Shown: positions 46,214 to 55,007 of the stretch, one piece after another | Layout of the letters: each line of letters opens with the position of its first letter | How positions within the stretch are numbered: position 1 is the stretch's first letter | Source of the DNA: Candidatus Gastranaerophilales bacterium | Lineage (GTDB): Bacteria; Cyanobacteriota; Vampirovibrionia; Gastranaerophilales; Gastranaerophilaceae | NCBI GenBank assembly: GCA_947588745.1 | Contig: CANPYW010000003.1 | Span: 53,558 to 117,557 of the forward strand | Direction: 5' to 3' | Length of the DNA: 64,000 nucleotides | Position numbers and translations under genes: made by a program | Notes under the pieces: model-generated | Told to the model about the DNA's origin: nothing | Seen by the model: only the letters and a program-made list of their open reading frames with translations | Database searches by the model: none

Positions 46214-48235
46214 ATTAATATCAAGAAATTCATAACAGGACTAATACTTTTTAGTGCCGGTTTTACTACAAATGTTTACGCAATGACTCCCGAAGCAAAT
46301 AAATATTATCACGATGCATGTATACAATCTGATAATGAAGAATATGCTGCTGCTATTGATAACTTAAATAAAGCAATAGAATTATCACCAGACGATGCAC
46401 TTTTATATACAAAATTAGCCGGAATGTATTCAGAAACAGGAAAATGGGGAAATGCCGTTGAAGCATACAAAAAAGCATTAAAGCTAAGACCAAATGATTC
46501 TTTTATTTATATAAGCCTCGGGAATATATATGAACAAATTCAGGATTATAAAAACGCTTTCAATGCTTATAACGAGGCAATGAAGATATTTCCCGAATAC
46601 AAATATAACTACTTAAATTTAGCAAGTGTTAAAACTCATTTAAAAGAAGATGAGGAAGCTATAAAATATTATCAAATGTTTTTAAACTATTATCCCGATG
46701 CGGTTGATGCAAGAGAAAATATGGCGTCAATATATTTAAGAATGAATAAACCGCAGGAAGCTGTTAATATTTATAATGATATTTATTTAAAAGACCCAAA
46801 CTCATTTGATGATTATTCTAACTACGGATTAGCACTATATAGAATTTCCGATTACGATAACGCATATAAAATACTGTCAAAAGCAATAGAAAAAGACCCG
46901 AATGATTATGTGGCAAGAGCAAATTTAGCCTATGTTTATTTAGCTCAATCAAAAGATGAAGATGCAATTAAAGAATTCCAAAAAGTGCTTGAAATTGAGC
47001 CTAAAATGAACTCCATAAGATTTGATTATGCAAATTTACTTGCAGATAAACAGGATTATAATGCTGCAATTGAACAATATCTTGAATATTTAAAAGAATT
47101 TAAAGATAATGACATAGCATACTTAAATACCGGAATTTTATATTCAAAACTTGAACAGTATAGTGATGCTATTCAAATATTGGAAAAAGGGAAAGCCGTT
47201 GCACCAAAGAATACTGAAATTCAAAAAGAATTAGCAAAGTCATATCATCTTGCAAAGCAATACGATAAGGCAATAAAAACATACGATGAATTGCTTGCTT
47301 CAGATCCTAAAAATAATGATTTAATTTTAAACAAAGGTATTGCTAATCATGCCTTAAAAAATTATGACGAAGCAATCTCTTTATATAAAACGGTACTCGA
47401 AACAGATAATGAAAATAAAACGGCAAAAGACTATTTACTAAAAGCTTATACATCACAAGGTGATGAAGCGATATCGGCAAGTAATTATAAAAAGGCGGTA
47501 ATAGCATACGAAAACGCACTTCAAGCAGATAATGACAATATGCAGTTATACATCAATATAGCGAATGCTTATGATAAGATGGGTTCAAAATCAAAAGCGA
47601 CAGAAACCTTTGAACGTGCTATGGAATTATCGCCCGATAATGCTGATGTGCTTAATGCTTATGCTAAAATGCTGGCAAAGAATAACAAAACAGAGGAAGC
47701 AAAAGCTGTTTATGATAAATTAACAAACTTAAATACAGTTTCGATTGATGATAAGTATAAGACATACACTGAATTAGCGGATAATTACTATAAGAGCAAT
47801 GATTACAAAAATGCAATTGAAGCGTATCAAAAAGCTTATGAAATAAAATCGGATGATGAATATCTGAATATAAAACTTGGCAACTCATATAAAGGTTTAT
47901 CCGACTTAACGAATGCTGAAAAATACTATAAAAAGGCAATGGAGATTAATCCGGAAAACGCTGACGCTTACTTTAATATCGGTTTATGTTATGCTGAACT
48001 GAATAATTTGGAAGAAGCTAAAGAAAATTTCGAAAAAACTATTTCAATAAAGCCGGATTATGCTTATGCCTATTATGCATTAGGCTTAGCTTATGAAAAA
48101 GAAAATAATACGGAAAAAGCGGTTGAAAATTACGAATTGTTTGTAAAGAATATAGGCGAGAGCAATATAAAAACGAATGTTCAAAACAAAATTAATAATT
48201 TAAAGAAAAAAATATCTTCAGATAAAACAGAGTAA
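46214..48235 (+). CDS. exported TPR-repeat protein, probable AUU start
   Basis: The first in-frame ATG is 46283, but an in-frame signal peptide (NIKKFITGLILFSAGFTTNVYA) lies before it, with GGAGGG at 46201-46206. The only candidate start 7-8 bases after that site is ATT 46214; no ATG, GTG or TTG exists between the upstream stop (46190-46192) and 46283. The mature part is almost wholly TPR units (about fifteen, pattern A-x-x-x-LG/A-x-x-Y...A-x-x-x-Y-x-x-AL...P), a protein-binding superhelix in the periplasm. The next gene starts at its stop codon (TAATG). Confidence 0.8.
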   Translation: MNIKKFITGLILFSAGFTTNVYAMTPEANKYYHDACIQSDNEEYAAAIDNLNKAIELSPDDALLYTKLAGMYSETGKWGNAVEAYKKALKLRPNDSFIYISLGNIYEQIQDYKNAFNAYNEAMKIFPEYKYNYLNLASVKTHLKEDEEAIKYYQMFLNYYPDAVDARENMASIYLRMNKPQEAVNIYNDIYLKDPNSFDDYSNYGLALYRISDYDNAYKILSKAIEKDPNDYVARANLAYVYLAQSKDEDAIKEFQKVLEIEPKMNSIRFDYANLLADKQDYNAAIEQYLEYLKEFKDNDIAYLNTGILYSKLEQYSDAIQILEKGKAVAPKNTEIQKELAKSYHLAKQYDKAIKTYDELLASDPKNNDLILNKGIANHALKNYDEAISLYKTVLETDNENKTAKDYLLKAYTSQGDEAISASNYKKAVIAYENALQADNDNMQLYINIANAYDKMGSKSKATETFERAMELSPDNADVLNAYAKMLAKNNKTEEAKAVYDKLTNLNTVSIDDKYKTYTELADNYYKSNDYKNAIEAYQKAYEIKSDDEYLNIKLGNSYKGLSDLTNAEKYYKKAMEINPENADAYFNIGLCYAELNNLEEAKENFEKTISIKPDYAYAYYALGLAYEKENNTEKAVENYELFVKNIGESNIKTNVQNKINNLKKKISSDKTE

Positions 48236-48642
48236 TGAAAAAGAGTATATCTGTAATTTTAGTATTATGTTTAATCTTTTTATGTGGTTTTACAAAAAGA
48301 GAAAAACCGTATATATTGTTGTCGTCGGGCAACAATACGGTTTTTGCTGATAAAATCAGGTCTGAACACTACTTTCAATTGGGGCAGAAAATATATTACA
48401 ATTTGATTATTCCGTCGGGAGTTAAATATGAAGGAGTCAGAATGCAACTTTCAAAGCAAGATGACAAAACATCTAACTGGGGATTTTCAATTATTCTGAC
48501 AAAAGATTTATATTTAAGTAAAACGGAAACAGCCTTAAAAGATTACCTGTTAATAAATCAAAAAGGACACTATATATTACAATTCTTTTATTTGAATAAC
48601 AAAAGATATCCGTTTGCACATACTGAATTTATGGTAAATTAA
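48235..48642 (+). CDS. small exported protein, 135 aa
   Basis: An N-terminal hydrophobic segment (MKKSISVILVLCLIFLCGF) is a signal peptide or anchor; the cysteine is not in a good lipobox. The mature part is beta-rich (YYNLIIPSGVKYEGVRMQL; WGFSIILTKDLYL; HYILQFFYLNN), like an immunoglobulin-type sandwich. The gene starts at the stop of the TPR gene and ends at the ATG of the cysteine-cluster gene, so the three are coupled. No family is recognised. Confidence 0.72.
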   Translation: MKKSISVILVLCLIFLCGFTKREKPYILLSSGNNTVFADKIRSEHYFQLGQKIYYNLIIPSGVKYEGVRMQLSKQDDKTSNWGFSIILTKDLYLSKTETALKDYLLINQKGHYILQFFYLNNKRYPFAHTEFMVN

Positions 48643-49037
48643 TGATTAACTATATTAAATTTTTTATACAAAAGAAACAATCGGCAAAATATATAAGAAA
48701 AGGTCATTGCAAGCAATGCGGAAGTTGCTGTAGAAATATTGTGTTTTACATAGGAAAAGAACCGGTAAAAACAAAACAACAATTTGAACAATTAAAAAAT
48801 TTTGATAAACATTACAAAAATTTTTATATAAACGGAAAAGATACCGATAATAAACTTTTGTTCACCTGTAATGCTTTAAGCAAGAATAATAAATGTAAAA
48901 TTTATCATTTTAGAGCAATGTTTTGCAGATTATATCCCAATCCAAAACAATCTTTCATTTCTAACGGCGGCAAATTACAAGATGGTTGCGGATATTATTT
49001 TGAACCTGATAAAAAGTTTAATTCGTTTATAAATTAA
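48642..49037 (+). CDS. YkgJ-family cysteine-cluster protein
   Basis: The N-terminal CKQCGSCCR, central TCNALSKNNKCKIY and C-terminal FCRLYP plus DGCGYYF give the CxxCxxCC...C...C...C pattern of the YkgJ/UPF0153 family, thought to bind zinc or an Fe-S cluster. The role is unknown; members often work on anaerobic or flagellin-methylation contexts in some bacteria. It is coupled to the exported TPR operon by a one-base overlap. Confidence 0.83.
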   Translation: MINYIKFFIQKKQSAKYIRKGHCKQCGSCCRNIVFYIGKEPVKTKQQFEQLKNFDKHYKNFYINGKDTDNKLLFTCNALSKNNKCKIYHFRAMFCRLYPNPKQSFISNGGKLQDGCGYYFEPDKKFNSFIN

Positions 49038-49175
49038 TAGTGCTAAAACTCTAATACTTTCGATTACTTTTTTTAATTATACATTTAAAACGGAACTTTT
49101 ATTTGCCATTTCCTTCTTTTAAATTGTGTGTATATTTATTTTTAATTCTTTTTATTGATTATTATTGATTTTTTA

Positions 49176-49189
49176 TTTTGGAGTATAAT
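49176..49189 (+). promoter_or_regulatory. candidate promoter -10 region of nifU-nifS
   Basis: TTTTGGAGTATAAT includes a perfect TATAAT (49184-49189) about 30 bases before the nifU ATG. The -35 region is not clear (TTGATT copies at 49155 and 49165 have poor spacing). The same TTTGGAGTATAAT string occurs on the minus strand near 54920-54933. Confidence 0.45.
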
Positions 49190-49218
49190 AAGGAAGAGAA
49201 AAGGTATAGGTGGAAACT

Positions 49219-50034
49219 ATGTGGGATTATTCTGAAAAAGTTATTGATCATTATAAAAATCCAAGAAATGTCGGTTCAATTGATAATGCGGATGCAATAG
49301 GCGAAGCAGGGTCACTTTCTTGCGGCGACATGTTAAAACTTTATTTAAAAGTCGATAAATCAGGTATTATTACAGATGCTAAATTCCAAACATTTGGTTG
49401 CGGAAGTGCTGTTGCAAGCTCCAGCATTTTAACTGAAATGATTATTGGGAAACATATAAATGAAGCAAAGAAAATTACGAACAAACAAATAGTTGATGCT
49501 TTGGGCGGTTTGCCTCCCGAAAAAATGCACTGTTCGGTTATGGGGCATGAAGCTTTGGAAGCCGCTATTGCAGACTATTACAAAGAAGATATATCTTTAC
49601 ATACAGATGCGAATATAGTTTGTAATTGTTTTGATATTTCTAAATCTTTTTTAGAAACGGAAATTAAAAATAACAATCTGAAAACACTTGAAGATGTTAT
49701 GAATTATACTAAAGCAGGCGGTGCTTGCGGCAGATGCAGAGGTAAAATTCAAGAAATATTAAACTCGATTAACGGGGTAGAAAAAAGTACCCCAAAACTC
49801 ACAAAGACTCAATTAATAATAAAAATAAATAATGTTATTGAAAAATATATTGCTCCCGAACTTCAAAAAGACGGCGGGAATATTGAATTAATTGATGTTG
49901 ATGATAATAAAGTTAAAGTTTCTTTAACAGGACGCTGCAATACTTGCACTCGTTCACAGCTTACTCTCACACATTTTGTGGAAGATACTTTAAAAAAATA
50001 TGCAGATAGTAATATAGAAATTGTTCAGGTGTAA
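49219..50034 (+). CDS. nifU: three-domain NifU iron-sulfur cluster scaffold
   Basis: The protein has an IscU-like N-domain (YSEKVIDHYKNPRNVG, cysteines in SCGDM, FGCGSA and MHCSVMG), a central BFD-like [2Fe-2S] domain (CNCFDIS...GGACGRCRGKI) and a C-terminal Nfu domain with GRCNTCTRSQ. It assembles clusters with sulfur from NifS. ATG 49219 with AGGTGG 5 bases upstream is preferred over GTG 49210. The nifS ATG is 1 base after its stop. This is likely a housekeeping system, as no nitrogenase gene is present. Confidence 0.94.
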   Translation: MWDYSEKVIDHYKNPRNVGSIDNADAIGEAGSLSCGDMLKLYLKVDKSGIITDAKFQTFGCGSAVASSSILTEMIIGKHINEAKKITNKQIVDALGGLPPEKMHCSVMGHEALEAAIADYYKEDISLHTDANIVCNCFDISKSFLETEIKNNNLKTLEDVMNYTKAGGACGRCRGKIQEILNSINGVEKSTPKLTKTQLIIKINNVIEKYIAPELQKDGGNIELIDVDDNKVKVSLTGRCNTCTRSQLTLTHFVEDTLKKYADSNIEIVQV

Positions 50035-50035
50035 A

Positions 50036-51247
50036 ATGACTAACTCGAAACTTATATATTTAGATAATAATGCAACTACAAAAACAGATGAAAAAGTTAT
50101 AGAAACTATGCTTCCTTACTTTTCTGAATATTATGGCAATCCGTCAAGTATATATGAGTTTGGAGGAAAAAATGCACATAAAATAAAAGAAGCTCGTGAT
50201 AAAATGAGAGATTTCTTTGGGGCTGAAAGTGATAAAGAAATCTTCTTTACTGCTTCAGGCAGTGAATGTGCAAATATGGCAATAAGAGGATTACTTGCCT
50301 CAAAACATGCAGCCGGCAAAAATCATATTATAACAACAAAAGTTGAGCATCCTTGCGTACTTAACTTATATAAGCATTTAGCTAAAGAAGGTTATAATGT
50401 TACATACATTGGTGTTAATGATAAAGGTGAATTAAACACAGACGAATTATACAATTCTGTTAATGATAATACTGCACTTGTAGCTTGTATGTATGCAAAC
50501 AATGAAACAGGTGCTGTTTTTCCGGTTGAACAAATTGCACAAAAGGTTAAAGATATTAATCCTGAAGTGAAAATATATGTTGATGCTGTTCAGGCTGCCG
50601 GGAAAATTCCTTTAAATGTAAAAAATACACAAATTGACATGATGGGCGTTTCCGGTCATAAATTCCACGCTCCAAAGGGAATTGGTGCTTTATATGTTAA
50701 TTCTTCAATTGTGCTTGAACCCCTTATATATGGTGGACATCAGGAACGTGGAAAAAGAGCGGGAACAGAAAATGTACCGTATATTGCAGGTATAGCGGAG
50801 GCTGCACAATTAGCAAAAGATGCACTTAATTTTGAAGCCGTTCAAGTAAAAAGGCTCAGAGATAAGCTCGAAACAGGGCTTTTAAATACAGTATTTAATG
50901 CAAGATTAAATTCACTTGCTCAAAACAGAGTGCCTAATACAACAAATATAGGTTTTGAATTTATTGAAGGTGAGCTTATTTTGCTTAATATGGATGAATT
51001 CGGCATTTGTGCAAGTTCAGGAAGTGCTTGCACTTCAGGAAGTTTAGACCCAAGCCACGTTTTAAAAGCAATGAATGTTCCTTTTACAGCTTTACATGGT
51101 AGCATAAGGTTCAGTTTAAGCAGATTTACTACAGAAGATGAAATTGATTATACGCTTAAAGTCATGCCTTCAATTATTGAAAAATTGGCAAAAATTTCAC
51201 CATTTCAAAAAGAACTTAGTGCTTTAAAACAGAAAAGAGGCATTTAG
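50036..51247 (+). CDS. nifS: cysteine desulfurase (NifS/IscS type)
   Basis: This PLP enzyme takes sulfur from cysteine for Fe-S assembly on NifU. The N-terminal IYLDNNATTK, the PLP lysine in GVSGHKFHAPKG, GTENVPYIAG, and the catalytic loop CASSGSACTSGSLDPSHVL with its Cys are all present. I choose ATG 50036 with AGGTG just upstream; an upstream TTG is unlikely. The length of 403 residues is normal. Confidence 0.96.
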   Translation: MTNSKLIYLDNNATTKTDEKVIETMLPYFSEYYGNPSSIYEFGGKNAHKIKEARDKMRDFFGAESDKEIFFTASGSECANMAIRGLLASKHAAGKNHIITTKVEHPCVLNLYKHLAKEGYNVTYIGVNDKGELNTDELYNSVNDNTALVACMYANNETGAVFPVEQIAQKVKDINPEVKIYVDAVQAAGKIPLNVKNTQIDMMGVSGHKFHAPKGIGALYVNSSIVLEPLIYGGHQERGKRAGTENVPYIAGIAEAAQLAKDALNFEAVQVKRLRDKLETGLLNTVFNARLNSLAQNRVPNTTNIGFEFIEGELILLNMDEFGICASSGSACTSGSLDPSHVLKAMNVPFTALHGSIRFSLSRFTTEDEIDYTLKVMPSIIEKLAKISPFQKELSALKQKRGI

Positions 51248-51312
51248 CTATAGTAATGGAAATTTTTAAAAAAATTTTCCCCTTAATTCAAATTGACAGA
51301 ATTTGGAGTTGC

Positions 51313-51909
51313 TTAATCATAATACAAATAAGCAATCAAATTCAAATCTATATTGCCATACATTAGTCTTAATCTGTTATTTTCTATAATTTCCGCATTA
51401 CAAAAGTTTATAGATTCTTGTTCTAAATCTTGTTTTGTTTGAATTGCGGGAATTTCAGCTATTAGTTTTGTTCCCTGCGAAAGCTCAAGAGAATATTTGT
51501 TTTCAGATTGTTTTTTGCAAGATAGTTTATAATATCCTGAAGGAATAACATCCCCGGTTTCTGTATAAACATTCATCGGAATCATAACTGTATGAGCTGC
51601 CTGTGATTTACTATCAAGATTGTTATCTTGTACAAAATTTTTAAAATGTTCTTCATCATAATTTGGCGAAAGCGGCTTGAAATTTTCTTTTAGTTGTCTT
51701 TGTTTTTTTGTTAAAGAACGCTCTTTTATTTGTTCAATTGTTTTTTTTAGTTTATTATCAGATACTGCTTTTTGGTTTTCAAACCCTTTATTGAAAACAT
51801 TTGTATCTTTATTATTCCATTGGTTATTTGTTTTTGTCTCCGCAAAAACAATATTTTGTAAGAAAATACATACTATAAAAATAAAAATTAAATTAAAACT
51901 ATATCTCAT
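51313..51909 (-). CDS. exported hypothetical protein, 198 aa
   Basis: A signal peptide (1-23, ending VFA) is followed by a Lys/Gln-rich helical region and a C-terminal beta domain with IPMNVYTETGDVIPSGYYKL and LELSQGTKLIAEIP. That domain matches the pattern in the protein at 32733-33266. The function is unknown. It is probably transcribed with the two other minus-strand genes upstream, or alone after a 42-bp gap. Confidence 0.75.
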   Translation of the reverse strand: MRYSFNLIFIFIVCIFLQNIVFAETKTNNQWNNKDTNVFNKGFENQKAVSDNKLKKTIEQIKERSLTKKQRQLKENFKPLSPNYDEEHFKNFVQDNNLDSKSQAAHTVMIPMNVYTETGDVIPSGYYKLSCKKQSENKYSLELSQGTKLIAEIPAIQTKQDLEQESINFCNAEIIENNRLRLMYGNIDLNLIAYLYYD

Positions 51910-51951
51910 AATTAATATAATACTGATTTTTAACTTATTGTAAAGTAAAAT

Positions 51952-52752
51952 TTAGCCCCTAATTTGAGAATTTTCTTTAAATTTTACTTCAAAAGCAGTG
52001 CCAGCCGGTAAAGATACCGAACCGCCTTTAGAAAATATTGCAATAACAGGACTTGCAACAAAGTTAACAGTATATACAACCGCACCAAAAGTCCATGGAA
52101 TAATAGCCAAAATATTTACAACTGGAATAGGAAGGAATACATCAGCACATTTAGTTGCACCGTTATAGACTTTTCTGCCTGGTTCAAGTGATTTATAAAA
52201 GTTATGCCAGTATGAATGTTTGCCTTTAATATCGTTATTATATATTCTTTTTGAATTTACAAGACTAATTTTTGTATTTATTTTGGAAATTAATCCATTA
52301 AAATATATTTCATCAATATAAAGCTCGACTAATCCTCCATTTGAGGTTATCTGTGGTCTATGAGCATCCGTAATACGACCTTTAAAAATTGTTCCGGCAG
52401 GAATAACAGTTCCTTCTTTTGTAGGTATATTATCAAGCGAAGAAAAAGAAACAACTTGTCCTTTATGCATCCAATCACTAATTTTTGTTTTGGATACAAT
52501 ATTCACTTTTGTACCATGTTTTATGGTAAATGTTTTACCTAAAGGTTTATAAGATAAAACAGTCGCCGAAGGTTTTTTTTCTCCTGTTGTAGTTTGATGT
52601 ATAGCCGGAGCTGCGGACGGAAGTGGCGGCAAATTCGAATTTTCAACATATTCTTTTCTGATATCAGCATCGATTGAAGAATCGAAATCATCAGCTAATG
52701 ATGACATTCCTGTTAAAAAAAACAATAAAAATAATACAAATATCTTTTTCAT
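51952..52752 (-). CDS. exported hypothetical protein, 266 aa
   Basis: A signal peptide (1-20, ending SLA) leads to a proline-rich segment (NLPPLPSAAP) and a beta-rich body with GTVIPAGTIFKGRITDAHRP and VELYIDEIYFNG. A hydrophobic stretch (VVNILAIIPWTFGAVVYTV) lies near residues 208-230. The IPAGTxFKG pattern is shared with several periplasmic beta proteins, but I cannot name a family. It may sit in the envelope. Confidence 0.72.
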   Translation of the reverse strand: MKKIFVLFLLFFLTGMSSLADDFDSSIDADIRKEYVENSNLPPLPSAAPAIHQTTTGEKKPSATVLSYKPLGKTFTIKHGTKVNIVSKTKISDWMHKGQVVSFSSLDNIPTKEGTVIPAGTIFKGRITDAHRPQITSNGGLVELYIDEIYFNGLISKINTKISLVNSKRIYNNDIKGKHSYWHNFYKSLEPGRKVYNGATKCADVFLPIPVVNILAIIPWTFGAVVYTVNFVASPVIAIFSKGGSVSLPAGTAFEVKFKENSQIRG

Positions 52753-52792
52753 ACCAATATTTTAGCTTAAATATAAATTTTAGGCTAATTTG

Positions 52793-54538
52793 TTAACTTT
52801 GTTTTGGAGCTGTTTTTTCAAATTTTAAATCTTTTTTTAATGTATCGTATTCTTCTTGAGCCACTTTTACCATAGAACCGGAATTTTTATAATTTTTATA
52901 TAATTTATCAAAATATTTGCCTAATTTACTTAAAACTACCCCGGAAGCAGCAGATAATGCAAGGTTTTTTGCCCCATACATCATTTTTGTTGTTCCGTAT
53001 ATAAATGTTGCAAAAGTGCCGACTAAAGGTACACAAGTATTTAATATTGTGGATATTCTTTCATCACCATTATCACATTTACTTATTGCATAAGCACCTG
53101 CACCTATCGGAAACATCAAAGAGAAAATATCAGTAGGTGCTGAACCGACTTTAAGTTCAGCTTGTTTTATAAAGTATTCACCGGCTTCAAGCTCTGTTGC
53201 ATCTTTTAATCTTTTAACTATAGCATTTGCAAGTTTTGAATATTCTTTTAAATCCAAATCGGAAATTATTTGACTACCATTGCATTTTGCACCGGATTTA
53301 TTTAATCCGTTTAAAATAATCATAATTTCTTCAAGAGCACCTTTTTCATCAATTTTGCTTGCACTTGATTTTATTTCGTTAAGCAAGGCCAGCATTCCTG
53401 AAGATTTTTCGGCAGTATAAATAGGATTATTATTAATATTGCTGCACGTATTATTTATTATTGAACATATATTATCGATAATAGCCTCACGATTATATTG
53501 TTCTTGAACTCCGGAACAGTTTTTAAATGCCTCTAACTGAACTTTTAGTTCTTTTATATATTCAAGAGTTATTTTATCATCATAATCAATTTGATTAATT
53601 AAATTTTCTAATAATTTATTTGTATTGTCATGTATAGCCGTAATATTATTAGTTATTTTCTTTTTAGCTGTTAAAATCTCTTTTTTAAGCTCATTTTTTG
53701 CTTCATTTGTAACATCTTCAGTTACATAACCTTTATAGTTTTTAGCTGTAAACAAACTTTTGTAATTCTTAAAAAATCTTTCTTTTATTTTCTCTTTTAC
53801 GTTTGATAACAAACGGGAACGTTTTTGATTACGTAATTTTCTTGCACCCAGGCTAAAATTTTCATCAAAAGAACGTGTTAAAACATCACTTTGCGTAGAT
53901 AATTCAGTTAACCACTGTGCTAAAGTTTTTGTTTGACCTTTTATTGTTATTTTTTGTGCTAAATCTTTTTCGGAACAATTAGACAAATTTACAATCTTAT
54001 ACTGTTTTAGAAGTGAAGATAAGTCTTTAATTTTAATTTCAGCTTTATTATACTTTTTACCTAAGGTTTTATTTACAATATTTTGGAAAAATCCGGTAGT
54101 TTTATCTGCAAACTTAGAAGTTGTTTTATTGCTTCTTAAAGCCTTATCTGCAAGCCAATCCTTAATAGCAGTTCCATTGGATAAAGATTCTAATACAATT
54201 ATTACTTTATGTGCTGCTTTTCTTGATTTTAATATTGCCTTATTAGTAATTTCAGTCTCAGCTAAATGACGATTTTTGAATTTTGCAAAAGAGCTGCCAT
54301 GAATACCCTTTGCAAGAACTAAACCTGCCATTCCAACAGTTAATATTGAAGATGCAACAGTTGAACCAAATAAAATTTTTTTAAAATGCTTTTTATCAGG
54401 TACCTGATTATTTGAACTTGCGAATTTATCCTCTGTAATAGTTTTATTTGAAAATTGATTATATAAACCAGATTTCCATTTATATTGAGGAAATTCATCA
54501 AATATATTACTTCGATTTATATTTGTTGAAAATTGCAT
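52793..54538 (-). CDS. large hypothetical helical protein, 581 aa
   Basis: I recognise no family. It is mostly helical and lysine-rich, with a hydrophobic segment near residues 57-75 (STVASSILTVGMAGLVLA) and others near 465-525 (IFSLMFPIGAGAYAI; VGTFATFIYGTTKMMYGA). The N-terminus is polar, without a Sec signal. The layout resembles the unknown proteins at 5252-7002 and 27702-29768. It follows a small related-looking gene by 28 bp on the same strand. Confidence 0.72.
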   Translation of the reverse strand: MQFSTNINRSNIFDEFPQYKWKSGLYNQFSNKTITEDKFASSNNQVPDKKHFKKILFGSTVASSILTVGMAGLVLAKGIHGSSFAKFKNRHLAETEITNKAILKSRKAAHKVIIVLESLSNGTAIKDWLADKALRSNKTTSKFADKTTGFFQNIVNKTLGKKYNKAEIKIKDLSSLLKQYKIVNLSNCSEKDLAQKITIKGQTKTLAQWLTELSTQSDVLTRSFDENFSLGARKLRNQKRSRLLSNVKEKIKERFFKNYKSLFTAKNYKGYVTEDVTNEAKNELKKEILTAKKKITNNITAIHDNTNKLLENLINQIDYDDKITLEYIKELKVQLEAFKNCSGVQEQYNREAIIDNICSIINNTCSNINNNPIYTAEKSSGMLALLNEIKSSASKIDEKGALEEIMIILNGLNKSGAKCNGSQIISDLDLKEYSKLANAIVKRLKDATELEAGEYFIKQAELKVGSAPTDIFSLMFPIGAGAYAISKCDNGDERISTILNTCVPLVGTFATFIYGTTKMMYGAKNLALSAASGVVLSKLGKYFDKLYKNYKNSGSMVKVAQEEYDTLKKDLKFEKTAPKQS

Positions 54539-54566
54539 GTATTTTACTTACCTATTTAAGGAAAAA

Positions 54567-54833
54567 TTAATAAAGTTTGATAAACTTCTTCTTTGGAGAA
54601 ATATTTAAGAATTTCTTTATCGTTGGCCCAATTTTAGTTCTATTTTTAAATAAAGCTGCAATCGAACCCAATATCAAAGCAAACTTTCCCGCACTCTTAA
54701 GCTGCTTGGAATTTCTGCTTAAAAAAGTGTCCTTTTTGTTATTTTTCTCAATAGTACTGCAAATGTTATTTTGTAAGTTGGCTGAACCAAACGGCGATTT
54801 ATAAACATTAGATTTTAGAATACAGTTAATCAT
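54567..54833 (-). CDS. small hypothetical protein, 88 aa
   Basis: A polar N-terminus (VYKSPFGSANLQN, leader-like) is followed by a lysine-rich helix and one hydrophobic helix (AGKFALILGSIAALF), then a basic tail. A good GGAG precedes ATG 54833. It is the first gene of a unit with the 581-residue protein. Confidence 0.68.
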   Translation of the reverse strand: MINCILKSNVYKSPFGSANLQNNICSTIEKNNKKDTFLSRNSKQLKSAGKFALILGSIAALFKNRTKIGPTIKKFLNISPKKKFIKLY

Positions 54834-54919
54834 AAAAACTCCAAAATTCTTCCATTATTATAAAAAAATAATAAGAAGAAAAATTGCCTAAGCAATATAA
54901 ATTTTTAATGAAGATTAAA

Positions 54920-54933
54920 ATTATACTCCAAAT
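54920..54933 (-). promoter_or_regulatory. candidate promoter upstream of the 54567-54833 gene
   Basis: On the minus strand, TTTGGAGTATAAT includes TATAAT (complement of 54920-54925) about 87 bases before ATG 54833. The string matches the one upstream of nifU. Confidence 0.4.
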
Positions 54934-55007
54934 GCAGTATTTTAGGGTTCAAATGTTTATTTTTTTTGAATTTTATCAGAAGATATATATAGAGGATTTA
55001 GAATTAC

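Noticed and set aside
49219..51247. Nitrogen-fixation locus
   Set aside because: NifU and NifS here are probably general Fe-S assembly proteins. No nifH, nifD, nifK or nifB is present.
51952..52752. VirB10/TraB-type secretion channel protein
   Set aside because: Only the short IPAGTxFKG pattern is similar. The TM-proline-rich-barrel layout is absent and no other type IV genes are nearby.
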